DNA of 17,056 nucleotides, from positions 1-17,056 of the forward strand of contig JAAETV010000452.1 of assembly GCA_024227975.1 (NCBI GenBank), in the 5' to 3' direction. Source of the DNA: Actinomycetes bacterium. GTDB taxonomy: Bacteria > Actinomycetota > Acidimicrobiia > Acidimicrobiales > SZUA-35. A program made the position numbers and the translations under genes. How positions within the stretch are numbered: position 1 is the first letter of the stretch; the number at the start of each line of letters is the position of its first letter. Under the pieces are notes generated by a model. It had not been told where the DNA came from. It ran no database searches and saw only the letters and a list, made by a program, of their open reading frames with translations. This document shows positions 1 through 7,059 of the stretch, piece after piece.

Positions 1-269
1 CTCGGAGTCCAGTCGAGCCCATCAAGGCCATCCAGGGCCTCGAAGATGGCATCGCAGTCCGCACTGAGGACGAACTCCTCGTCCAGAAACTCGTCGGCCT
101 CCGCTGTGTCGAACATGTCGTTCGAGGACGGCACGGATTGGCTGCGCAGGGTGCCCGTGGTGGCTCCGGTCGGAGTCTCAGATGCTCCTGAGGGCAGGGT
201 CAGCGAGGCGGTGCCGAGAGCGACAACCGTCAGCCCTCCGAGCAACAGACGTGTCTTCTTGAGTTCCAT
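1..269 (-). CDS. Secreted protein, N-terminal part (runs off left edge)
   Basis: An open frame starts at an ATG at 269 and runs leftward off the window with no stop, so about 89 codons are visible. The N-terminus is a clear Sec signal peptide: MELKKTR, a hydrophobic core around residues 8-20, then a small-residue region near the PSGASE segment (about 26-31) where cleavage is likely. After it comes an acidic Ser/Thr/Asp-rich stretch and a segment containing a cysteine (ADCDAIFEAL). There is no lipobox cysteine at the cleavage site, so the product is probably released rather than lipidated. GGAG lies 7 nt upstream of the ATG, which favours this start over an in-frame ATG at 281 that has no ribosome binding site. 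A repeated 11-nt element at 317-345 suggests control by a PhoP/RegX3-like regulator. The visible part is too short to name a family. Confidence 0.7.
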   Translation of the reverse strand, partial: MELKKTRLLLGGLTVVALGTASLTLPSGASETPTGATTGTLRSQSVPSSNDMFDTAEADEFLDEEFVLSADCDAIFEALDGLDGLDWTP

Positions 270-300
270 TGGGTGCTCCATTCAATCTGGGGTTGGAAGC

Positions 301-306
301 ACCGTA
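301..306 (-). promoter_or_regulatory. Possible -10 element for the secreted-protein gene
   Basis: On the minus strand the hexamer TACGGT lies 10 nt downstream of the last copy of the 11-nt repeat and about 30 nt upstream of the ATG at 269. This is the arrangement expected when an activator on direct repeats replaces a good -35 element. The hexamer match is weak, and the call rests mainly on geometry. Confidence 0.3.
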
Positions 307-316
307 CGAAAATGGC

Positions 317-345
317 TGTGAAGGACTTGTGAAGAGCTTGTCAGA
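317..345 (-). promoter_or_regulatory. PhoP/RegX3-like direct-repeat box (11-nt period)
   Basis: TGTGAAG occurs at 317-323 and again at 328-334 on the plus strand, with a degenerate third copy, TGTCAGA, at 339-345. All three are in 11-nt phase. Read on the minus strand, toward the gene at 269, the two good copies give TCACAAGTCCTTCACAGC. The Mycobacterium tuberculosis PhoP consensus is TCACAGC-N4-TCACAGC, and streptomycete PHO boxes are GTTCACC-like repeats with the same period. The repeat sits where the -35 region of the secreted-protein gene would be. That a response regulator binds here is inference. Confidence 0.5.
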
Positions 346-381
346 TCGCGACTGTTTCTCTCGGGCGGATCCTTTCCCAGG

Positions 382-1350
382 TCAGGGCCGGCTACCGGCA
401 CCGGCATCGTGGTCGAGGTACGAGCGAATGATCTGCTCGTAGCTGGTCTCGGCTCGGAATCCCAAGGCATCGGCCCGCTCCGTTGCGAAGCGTCGGGGCC
501 AACCCTCGATGATGGTGGACACGGTCGGATCGGGTCGCTCGATGATCAACTCGGTCACCTCTGGTCCGGCAACCTCGGCCAGAGCCGCAATCTGTTCGGC
601 CACGGTCACCGACACACTGGGCATCGTGAGGTTCGGCCGTGAGCCGAGAGCGGATGGGTCCAGGCTGGCGGAATGCATCAGGAACCCGATAGCGGCTTGG
701 GGACTGGCATGGACATGACGAATCGACGGATCTACCGGAAGTACGGCTTCTACTCCAGCCAGCGGTTCACGGATGATGGATGAGAAGAACCCTGATGCGG
801 CCGCGTTGGGCTTGCCCGGTCTGACAGTGATGGTTGGCAGCCGGATACCAACCCCATCGATCAGACCGCGGCGGGTGTAGTCGGCCAACAGGGCTTCGGC
901 CATGGCCTTCTGGGTTCCGTACGATGTGAGAGGGGTCAGGTGGAAGTTGTCGTCGATGATGTCGGGGAATGGGGCGCCGAAGACCGCTATCGATGAGGTG
1001 AACACCACACGGGGGGTACCAGGGGCCATGGCCAGGGCATCGAAGAGGTTCCGGGTCCCGTCCAGGTTGACTCGATAGCCCTTGGCCAGATCGGCCTCAG
1101 CCTCGCCCGACACCACCCCGGCCAGGTGGAACACGAGGTCAGGGCGGCGGGCCACGAGGTCGGCGGCTACCGAGGGCTCGGCCAGATCGCCGACAAGGCT
1201 GTGTTGGCGCTCGTCACTGGTTGGAGTGGCGACGACATCGGCCAGATCGAGTGCCGTCAACTCCCGACCAGCCACTGAACCGATCTCGAGTAGCCGGGTC
1301 GTCAGCTTGCGGCCGAGCATCCCGGCCGAGCCTGTCACGAGAACTCTCAT
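382..1350 (-). CDS. denD: D-erythronate dehydrogenase-like NAD-dependent SDR
   Basis: A 322-residue extended short-chain dehydrogenase/epimerase. The Rossmann dinucleotide motif GSAGMLG is at residues 7-13. The active site is S119-S120 with Y144-x3-K148 (SYGTQK). The stretch around 170-197, with LPTITVRPGKPN and ASGFFSSIIREPL, is the pattern I associate with DenD, which oxidises D-erythronate to the 2-keto acid in four-carbon sugar-acid catabolism. The start is supported by AGGAGG at 1358-1363, 7 nt before the ATG. The other den pathway genes (4-phosphate kinase DenK, isomerase, decarboxylase) are not next to it, so the physiological substrate is inferred from sequence similarity alone. It could be another sugar-acid or nucleotide-sugar SDR. 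It is transcribed divergently from the sigma factor gene. Confidence 0.72.
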   Translation of the reverse strand: MRVLVTGSAGMLGRKLTTRLLEIGSVAGRELTALDLADVVATPTSDERQHSLVGDLAEPSVAADLVARRPDLVFHLAGVVSGEAEADLAKGYRVNLDGTRNLFDALAMAPGTPRVVFTSSIAVFGAPFPDIIDDNFHLTPLTSYGTQKAMAEALLADYTRRGLIDGVGIRLPTITVRPGKPNAAASGFFSSIIREPLAGVEAVLPVDPSIRHVHASPQAAIGFLMHSASLDPSALGSRPNLTMPSVSVTVAEQIAALAEVAGPEVTELIIERPDPTVSTIIEGWPRRFATERADALGFRAETSYEQIIRSYLDHDAGAGSRP

Positions 1351-1384
1351 CGATCTGCCTCCTGGAGGTATCCTCTCCGACTGT

Positions 1385-1417
1385 TACCACGTTTACACCA
1401 ACGATTGCGATGTGGTA
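1385..1417. promoter_or_regulatory. Inverted repeat in the denD / sigma factor divergent region
   Basis: TACCAC at 1385-1390 and GTGGTA at 1412-1417 form a 6-bp inverted repeat around 21 nt. The right half is embedded in the palindrome TGGTACCA at 1413-1420. On the minus strand TTGGTA and TGTAAA, about 18 nt apart, could serve as denD -35 and -10 elements. The short arms make this a tentative operator or promoter for the divergent pair. Confidence 0.25.
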
Positions 1418-1433
1418 CCAAACGGCGGAATTG

Positions 1434-2027
1434 ATGACACGAGGTTCACCTGGCAACAAGGATGCATCTCGGGCTGACTTGATTGACGAGTCGGTCTTTT
1501 CCTCGATGCTGTCTGAGGCCAATCAGGGTCATGGTCTCGGTTTCGAGGGTCTTTACCGCTGGTTGGCCCCCCAGATCACCCGCTTCGCCGCCGCTCGTGA
1601 TGCCGAGGATCCGGAGGGGATCACCAACGAGGTCTTCCTCCGCGCCTTCAGACAGCTCGAACGCTTCAGTGGGGACAGCAACGCCTTTCGGTCCTGGATC
1701 TTTGCCATCGCCCGCAACCAGCTGATCGATGCCCACCGGGCCAGCACCCGACGACCGCAAGTCTCTTCGTCGGAGATCCCCGAGCGGGCTGCTGCCGGCG
1801 CCGAGGTGGAGGCTCTCGATATTCTCGGCTCCCAGCGGGTGGCCCGACTGCTGGCTCGGCTCAGCGACGATCAGCGTGACGTCATCTTGTTGCGCATGAT
1901 CGGTGACCTCAGCCTCCGCCAGGTGGCGGCCATCGTCGACAAACCGCTGACGGCGGTGAAGGCACTCCAACGTCGAGGGCTGCGTCGCCTCCATGATGAG
2001 ATACTGGCTGAAGTGGTGGTCCCATGA
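1434..2027 (+). CDS. ECF (sigma-70 family) RNA polymerase sigma factor
   Basis: About 197 residues with the two-domain ECF layout. Region 2 spans roughly residues 37-105 (FEGLYRWLAPQITRFAAA, then ITNEVFLRAFRQLERF and the RSWIFAIARNQLIDAHR core). A short linker follows, and then region 4 with its helix-turn-helix at roughly 140-191 (LSDDQRDVILLRMIGDLSLR, AIVDKPLTAVKALQRRGLRR). It would direct core RNA polymerase to an alternative promoter set. No region 3 and no extra C-terminal domain are seen. The start is uncertain: ATG 1434 has a weak GGCGGA upstream, and ATG 1410 is in frame but has no ribosome binding site. The stop overlaps the start of the next gene (ATGA), so the two are probably translationally coupled, as is usual for sigma/anti-sigma pairs. 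Confidence 0.88.
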   Translation: MTRGSPGNKDASRADLIDESVFSSMLSEANQGHGLGFEGLYRWLAPQITRFAAARDAEDPEGITNEVFLRAFRQLERFSGDSNAFRSWIFAIARNQLIDAHRASTRRPQVSSSEIPERAAAGAEVEALDILGSQRVARLLARLSDDQRDVILLRMIGDLSLRQVAAIVDKPLTAVKALQRRGLRRLHDEILAEVVVP

Positions 2028-3325
2028 ACGGCGGATCGGACTTCGGGCGCTGGGCCCTGGAAGACGACCAGCTCGAGGCACTGCTGTCGGGAGTGTCGCC
2101 GGCTGCCGCTGGTCTTGTCGGCAATCCCGTTGCCGAGTTCTTCGCCGACGTCAACAAGGCTCGGGGTGTCGCCACGCCGACCCCGGACCCCTCCCTGCGG
2201 GAGCTGTTCGCTTCCGACGTGCCACTTGCGGCCCCGGCCGGCGCCGCTCTCGACCCAGCGGCCGAGATGACCGATGGGGAACCGGTACTTGATCTCTCCC
2301 AACCATTCGAAACAGGTGAGACGTTCGACTCAGCGCAGACCTTCGATGCGGGCGAGACGTTCGATGGGGCTCAGGCCTACGACCCGACCCAGGTCGTCTC
2401 CCCGACACCTTCGGTCCTTGGTGGCACCACGCCCAGCCCGGTCGAGCTCGAGGGGGTGCCTCCGGCCCAGACAGAAGCCCTTCCCTTCCGTCGGTCTTTG
2501 GCTGAGTTCGCGACGGCCGAGCCCAAGCGCCGCCGTGTCTACCGCTCGTCCCCGATCGGGACCGTCGCTGCTGTCCTGAGACCGACCGGGACGAAGCTCC
2601 TCATGGGAGTGGCAATGCTGGTTGTCAGCGCCGTGGCGGTCGAAGCCCTCGGACTCCATGACTTCCCGCTGCTATCAACGCGTGGCCCTGAAACCGAGAT
2701 CAGCGACATAGCCGCCGATGGGGGAGGGGGGCTCGCCGAGGAAGCCCGACTCCCGACGACGGGCGGTCCTGGAGACTCGGGGGAAGCAACTCTCCTGGTC
2801 CCCCCGACCTCGACCGGCGATGAAGCTGGGGCTGAATTGCCTTCGTCGACCAGTCCCGCTCCCGCGACAACGACCAGGCGGGAGGCGACGACCTCGGTCT
2901 CTCTAGCAACCACTGAAGCTGAGACGACAACGACCGTCACCGACACAACGACCGTTGTCACCAATACATCGTCAACCGAGACCGTGGACCCCGACACGAC
3001 CTCGGTTTCAACAACGGATGTCAGCACCGAGCCAACCGACAGCACAGCTAGCACTACCAGCTCCACCTTGGGCACGACGACGACAACGTTGGCCATCGCT
3101 ATCACTCTCGGCCAGGTTCATGCTGTTCCCGGCGATGTCCCCGCTGGCGACTACGGGGCGATTGCTCCCCAGGGTGAGGGAGGATGCACGGTTCGGATCG
3201 CCCGCAGCAGTGGGTCGGACAGGACCTTCAACCGAGGAGCCGGGGCGTTCGTCTCGTTCACTCTGTTCGACAAGGACACGGTCTTGCTGAGTGATGGGTG
3301 CCCAACGGTGTTCGCTGTCTCCTAG
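2024..3325 (+). CDS. Single-pass membrane protein, probable anti-sigma partner
   Basis: A 433-residue protein whose ATG overlaps the sigma factor stop. In order it has a soluble acidic N-terminus (about 1-75), a low-complexity segment with a repeated ETFD/QTFD motif (95-123) and a basic KRRR patch near residue 165. One transmembrane helix follows at about 191-210 (LLMGVAMLVVSAVAVEAL). An extracytoplasmic Thr/Ser-rich linker runs from about 240 to 360. The C-terminal domain is small, with cysteines 388 and 426 that could form a disulfide, and contains VPAGDYGAIAPQGEGGC. That domain resembles, by pattern, the secreted actinobacterial domain with a PGTYRA...C core. The canonical zinc anti-sigma motif HxxxCxxC is absent. 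The anti-sigma role is inferred from the overlap, the topology and the N-terminal cytoplasmic region, not from a recognised anti-sigma domain. Confidence 0.72.
   Translation: MNGGSDFGRWALEDDQLEALLSGVSPAAAGLVGNPVAEFFADVNKARGVATPTPDPSLRELFASDVPLAAPAGAALDPAAEMTDGEPVLDLSQPFETGETFDSAQTFDAGETFDGAQAYDPTQVVSPTPSVLGGTTPSPVELEGVPPAQTEALPFRRSLAEFATAEPKRRRVYRSSPIGTVAAVLRPTGTKLLMGVAMLVVSAVAVEALGLHDFPLLSTRGPETEISDIAADGGGGLAEEARLPTTGGPGDSGEATLLVPPTSTGDEAGAELPSSTSPAPATTTRREATTSVSLATTEAETTTTVTDTTTVVTNTSSTETVDPDTTSVSTTDVSTEPTDSTASTTSSTLGTTTTTLAIAITLGQVHAVPGDVPAGDYGAIAPQGEGGCTVRIARSSGSDRTFNRGAGAFVSFTLFDKDTVLLSDGCPTVFAVS
2306..2392 (+). repeat. Degenerate in-frame ETFD repeat
   Basis: Within the putative anti-sigma gene, codons 95-123 encode FETGETFDSAQTFDAGETFD followed by a more diverged copy, GAQAYDPTQ. 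The underlying unit is roughly 5-6 residues, (G/A)xTFD. The DNA copies (acgttcga, accttcga, acgttcga) remain similar, which suggests recent slippage duplication. The segment is acidic and cytoplasmic in the predicted topology. Confidence 0.6.
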
Positions 3326-3358
3326 AGACTCGCCGCCGGCGACGGACCTCGTCCCCCA

Positions 3359-3393
3359 ACGGTGGTTGCCATGCACCCTTGGGCAACCACCGT
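3359..3393 (+). terminator. 12-bp stem-loop after the sigma/anti-sigma unit
   Basis: The arms ACGGTGGTTGCC (3359-3370) and GGCAACCACCGT (3382-3393) are perfect complements around an 11-nt loop. The hairpin lies 33 nt after the stop of the putative anti-sigma gene. No T-run follows, as is common in high-GC actinobacteria. It argues that the next gene starts at 3440 rather than at an in-frame ATG at 3362, which falls inside the left arm. Confidence 0.6.
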
Positions 3394-3439
3394 ATGGCCA
3401 TTGGTGGCACGGCCCGTTGAGCTGGGCCATGATGCAGCT

Positions 3440-4327
3440 ATGGGAGAGGCGTTGGAAGATGGGGTAGTCGGAGGTGCTCGGGCTTTGGCCCGGGTGGTGG
3501 AGCCGTTCCATGGAATCACCTACTACAGCCGTGAGCTGGCCGATATGCGCCCCCACGGCTATCGAGGGTGGTGGCATGCCTACTTCGGCTACCGGCCAGC
3601 TCCACTAGGACCAGTCGGGGCGGCCACGATAACCGCCATCTTCTATAACTTTGCTCCTCGCATGGTGGCCAAGGCTGTGCCCGACGTATGGGCCATCCGC
3701 TCGCCCGCTGACACGATTGAACTGCGCAACGAGTTGGTCGCCAAGACTCTGCATCGTCTCTATGGCGACGGTGCTCAGCGGCAAGCGATCTCGACCGCAG
3801 CCGATTTGATTCGCCGCGCTCTTGACGGTTGCGACGTTGCCGGTAGGCCTCTCTTCGCGGCCTGCACCGAACTGGAATGGCCAGACGATGATGCCCTCGC
3901 ACTGTGGCACGGCTGCACCTTGTCACGAGAGCTACGGGGTGACAGTCACAATCTGGCCTTGGCCAGCGCTGAGGTAGATGGGGTCATGAGCCACATCCTC
4001 ATGGCCGGACGAGGTCATGGCAATCGGCCTACCATTCTCGCCATACGCGGCTGGACCGAGCAGGAGTGGGAGGACGGGGTCAGGCGATTGACCGAGCGAG
4101 GTTGGACCAAGCCCGATGGTTCACTGACCGAGGCTGGGAACGAAGCACGATCGGCCATCGAGCGTCACACTGATGCTCTGGCTCTCGAACCGATTACGCG
4201 TCTCGGGGTTGACTCCTTCGATCGCCTCCTCGGAGTCATGAATCCTCTGGTCGAGAACCTCCGCCAGAGCGATGAAGTCTCCGGTCGTTGGCCTCCATCG
4301 CACCTCATCAAGCCCAGCGACGAATAG
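3440..4327 (+). CDS. SCO6745-family protein
   Basis: About 295 residues starting MGEALEDGVVGGAR. The pattern GITYYSREL, then GYRGWWHAYFGYRPAPLGPVGAATITAIFYNFAP, is the N-terminal signature I recognise from the actinobacterial SCO6745 family, whose function is unknown. Residues near 200-245 (HNLALASAEVDGVMSHILMA and IRGWTEQEWEDGVRRLTERG) have the helical layout of a winged-helix-like region followed by LTEAGNEARSAIERHTD. No signal peptide or membrane segment is seen. The start at 3440 avoids the upstream hairpin, although its ribosome binding site is poor. The stop is 4 nt before the FHA-ABC gene, so the two are probably co-transcribed. Confidence 0.72.
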   Translation: MGEALEDGVVGGARALARVVEPFHGITYYSRELADMRPHGYRGWWHAYFGYRPAPLGPVGAATITAIFYNFAPRMVAKAVPDVWAIRSPADTIELRNELVAKTLHRLYGDGAQRQAISTAADLIRRALDGCDVAGRPLFAACTELEWPDDDALALWHGCTLSRELRGDSHNLALASAEVDGVMSHILMAGRGHGNRPTILAIRGWTEQEWEDGVRRLTERGWTKPDGSLTEAGNEARSAIERHTDALALEPITRLGVDSFDRLLGVMNPLVENLRQSDEVSGRWPPSHLIKPSDE

Positions 4328-4331
4328 CCTC

Positions 4332-7025
4332 ATGCAGATCGAGACGTCAGCGGGCAGCAGCCCCTCGCACCAATCATCCATCATCGTCTGGGTCGACGAC
4401 CAGGGTTTTCACGGCTTGCACGGCCACACCATTGGTCGCGACGAGGTTGAGTCGATCACGGTCGACCATGCTCAGGTCTCGCGGCGTCATGCCATTCTGG
4501 AGCATGGGACCAGCGGTTGGTACATACGTGATCTCGATAGCACCAACGGACTCCACGACGGGACCGGCCGCCATGAACAGGTGTCCCTGCCCCCAGGTCG
4601 GACCCAGGTTTGGCTCGGCCCACCGGAGACATCCCCCTGCATCTACTTCGACGTCACCATGCCGGGGGGAACTGGTAGCTATGCGCCGGAACCGGAACCT
4701 CAGCCGGCGGTACCTCAACCCCAGCCGTCCGTCCCTCAGTCTCAGCCTTCGGCCCCCCAGCCCCAGCCGTCTGCCCCTCAGTCTCAACCCCAGCCTTCGG
4801 CCCGGCCAAGTCCGCCCGGTGCTTCCGATGCACCCCCGGCCCCCCACACCAGGAGCCTCTACACCCCGCCCCAACACGTCGGCGATCGGAGTCGATCAGC
4901 CGGGCCCCAGTCATCGGCTCCGGCCCAAGCCTCCCTGCCGCCCCCCCCGGTGCTCAACTCGGTGGCCCTGCAGGCCAGCGTCGGCCAACACAGCCAGGTC
5001 ATCCGGGTCCAGACCCAAGATGAGCTGGTGATTGGTCGGGCCTCCGATTGTGATATCTCGATCCCCGATCCCCTCGTCTCACGTCGCCACGCCCGCTTGA
5101 TCCTCCACGGTGGGTCAGGTCGGATCGTCGATCTCGGAAGCGACAATGGCACCTTCGTCAACGGCCAGCGGGTCAGCGAGAGCGAGGTTGCCGAGGGTGA
5201 CCTCATCGAGATGGGAAAGGCCCAGTTCATTCTCACTGGGGGCCAGCTCCAACAACACGTCGCCCACGGTCTGCCCCTCCAAGCCGACGGGCTGACCGTC
5301 ATCGTCGGAGGCGGTCTCCGCCTTCTCAACGAGGTCAGCTTCACCCTGCCCGCTGGATCGATGACGGCCATCGTCGGACCCAGTGGTAGTGGGAAGACCA
5401 CCCTGCTCAACGCCATCACGGGACGCCGCAAGGCCGACACGGGACGGGTCTTCCTCGGGGGCCGTGATCTGTATGCCTCTGACGAGGGCTTGGGGCGACG
5501 GATCGGGTTCGTACCCCAAGACGATCCCGTCCACGCCTCGTTGAGTGTGCGTCATGCCCTGGTGGCGGCGACCAGGCTCCGTCTCCCCGCTGATGTTTCC
5601 AACGGGGAGATCAAGGCCAATGTCGAGCGGGTAGCGGCTGAGCTTGGTCTCTCTGAGCGGCTCGACACCAAGGTCCAAGCCCTGTCAGGGGGCCAACGCA
5701 AGCGGGTCAGCGTCGGCTACGAGCTGGTTGGAGAACCCCAGGCACTGATCCTCGACGAGCCGACGTCGGGCCTAGACCCCGGGCTGGAGCGGGAGTTGAT
5801 GAACAACCTCCGCCAGCTGACTGACAAGGGGACGACCACTATCGTCGTGACCCACAGTGTCCAGAGCGTCGAGTTCTGCGACCTGGTCATGGTCCTCGCT
5901 CCAGGTGGTCGCCTGGCCTTTGTCGGGCCTCCTGATCGGGTGGCCCATCACTTCAGCTGTCCTGATCTGGCCAGCGTGTTCACCCTTCTCGGAAGTCGAC
6001 CTCAAGCCGAGTGGGAGCAGGAGTTCGCCAGAACGACCTCCTATCTGAAGTTCGGGGCCCCGGTGGCCCAGGCTGAGGTCGGCCCGTCGGTCGCACTGCC
6101 CCCTCGGAGCTTCGTCCATGACCTCGGAGTCATGACAACCCGCTACGTGCGGTCACTGGTTGGCGACCGCAGGCGGTTCCTGTTGCTCCTGCTCCAGGCC
6201 CCTCTCCTTGGCCTTCTCCTGTCACTGGTGCTGTTCACCACTGCGTTCAGCCGCGGTCCAACGGCCGAGCCCGGTCCCTATCTCATTGCCACCGTCTTGG
6301 CCATGACGTGGCTCGGAGGATCGAACAGTATCCGCGAGATCGTACAAGACCGTGATGTGTTCCGCCGTGAGATGGCGGTCGGTGTCTCCACCTTCGGCTT
6401 TGTCCTCAGCCGCTGGATTGTGCTCTCGGTCGTCACCACCGTCCAGGCCGTGGTGCTTCATCTGATCGCCTCTAGTCGTCAGGAGCAATCTCTCAGGTCG
6501 GGGGTCCTCCTGGGCTCCGGCCACCTGGAGTTGATCTTGGCCCTGGCTGGTGTCGGCGTGGTCAGCGTTGGCATCGGCCTCTTGATCTCAGCCATTGTCA
6601 GCGACACGGCCAAGGCTCTTACCGTCCTACCCCTCGTGTTGATTCCGGTGCTGCTGTTGAGCGGGTTGGTAGTGGTGACCTGGGGTAGGCCTGGCATCCA
6701 GGAGGTGACCTACCTCAATCCGGTCCAATGGGGTGGTTCGGCTGGGGCCGTCACCCTCGACTTCCAGGCCTCCTGCAATCTGTTGGATGGCGCTAGGGAA
6801 GGCCGGCGGGATCAGGACAGGGCCGACCTCACCGATCAGGAGACGGAAGCGATCGACGACTTCCTCTCTGTTGTTGGTAGTGCTTGCACCAATCCCCGGT
6901 GGGACCGCGACGAGGCGACCCAGCTGATCAACCTCCTGGTGCTTGCCGGCTGGACCATCGTGTTCCTGCCCGTGACGGGCGTTGCGACCAGTTGGGCCCT
7001 CAACCGACCCATGCGCCGAGCCTGA
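4332..7025 (+). CDS. FHA-domain ABC-2 exporter, ATPase-permease fusion (Rv1747-like)
   Basis: About 897 residues. A first FHA domain (about 30-95) has IGR at 34-36, SRRH at 50-53 and DSTNG at 69-73. A Pro/Gln-rich linker (about 119-160) is followed by a second FHA domain (about 230-290; IGR 234-236, SRRHA 250-254, SDNGT 270-274). The ABC ATPase has Walker A GPSGSGKT at 349-356, signature LSGGQ at 451-455, Walker B LILDEP at 472-477 and switch His508. From residue 616 there is an ABC-2-type permease of about six helices, with a long extracytoplasmic loop before the last one. FHA domains bind phosphothreonine. In M. tuberculosis the homologue Rv1747 is controlled by the Ser/Thr kinase PknF and has been linked to export of cell-envelope glycolipid. 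A similar kinase-gated export role is inferred here; no kinase gene is in the window. The ATG at 4332 is chosen because an upstream in-frame ATG at 4272 lies inside the preceding gene. Confidence 0.9.
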   Translation: MQIETSAGSSPSHQSSIIVWVDDQGFHGLHGHTIGRDEVESITVDHAQVSRRHAILEHGTSGWYIRDLDSTNGLHDGTGRHEQVSLPPGRTQVWLGPPETSPCIYFDVTMPGGTGSYAPEPEPQPAVPQPQPSVPQSQPSAPQPQPSAPQSQPQPSARPSPPGASDAPPAPHTRSLYTPPQHVGDRSRSAGPQSSAPAQASLPPPPVLNSVALQASVGQHSQVIRVQTQDELVIGRASDCDISIPDPLVSRRHARLILHGGSGRIVDLGSDNGTFVNGQRVSESEVAEGDLIEMGKAQFILTGGQLQQHVAHGLPLQADGLTVIVGGGLRLLNEVSFTLPAGSMTAIVGPSGSGKTTLLNAITGRRKADTGRVFLGGRDLYASDEGLGRRIGFVPQDDPVHASLSVRHALVAATRLRLPADVSNGEIKANVERVAAELGLSERLDTKVQALSGGQRKRVSVGYELVGEPQALILDEPTSGLDPGLERELMNNLRQLTDKGTTTIVVTHSVQSVEFCDLVMVLAPGGRLAFVGPPDRVAHHFSCPDLASVFTLLGSRPQAEWEQEFARTTSYLKFGAPVAQAEVGPSVALPPRSFVHDLGVMTTRYVRSLVGDRRRFLLLLLQAPLLGLLLSLVLFTTAFSRGPTAEPGPYLIATVLAMTWLGGSNSIREIVQDRDVFRREMAVGVSTFGFVLSRWIVLSVVTTVQAVVLHLIASSRQEQSLRSGVLLGSGHLELILALAGVGVVSVGIGLLISAIVSDTAKALTVLPLVLIPVLLLSGLVVVTWGRPGIQEVTYLNPVQWGGSAGAVTLDFQASCNLLDGAREGRRDQDRADLTDQETEAIDDFLSVVGSACTNPRWDRDEATQLINLLVLAGWTIVFLPVTGVATSWALNRPMRRA
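4686..4806 (+). repeat. Pro/Gln-rich linker repeat in the FHA-ABC gene
   Basis: Codons about 119-160 encode near-tandem copies of PQPQPSxPQSQPSAPQ-type units. The DNA (ccccagccgtc..cctcagtctcagccttc) is itself repeated with a period of roughly 30 nt. It joins the two FHA domains and is expected to be an extended, flexible spacer. Copy number may vary between strains by slippage. Confidence 0.65.
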
Positions 7026-7059
7026 CTTCAGCCGGCCACACCAGTGGGGCTGTGTGCCT

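Noticed and set aside
46..321. Plus-strand frame at the left edge
   Set aside because: The minus strand here encodes a signal peptide with a good ribosome binding site. The plus-strand translation is Ser/Arg-rich without motif and is read as antisense.
2539..3105. Minus-strand frame with a valine-rich, apparently hydrophobic translation
   Set aside because: It is the antisense image of the Thr-codon-rich linker of the putative anti-sigma protein (acn codons read as gtn), not a membrane protein.
3362..3439. N-terminal extension of the SCO6745-family protein from an ATG at 3362
   Set aside because: That ATG is within the arm of a perfect hairpin that probably terminates the upstream unit, and the 26 extra residues do not resemble the family.
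5115..5678. Minus-strand frame within the FHA-ABC gene
   Set aside because: It lies opposite the second FHA domain and the Walker A region of a clear ABC ATPase and has no motif of its own.
7026..7059. Possible bidirectional terminator between the FHA-ABC gene and uppP
   Set aside because: Only short, bulged complementarity (CAGC..CAC..GTG..GCTG) can be drawn, which is not enough to call a hairpin.
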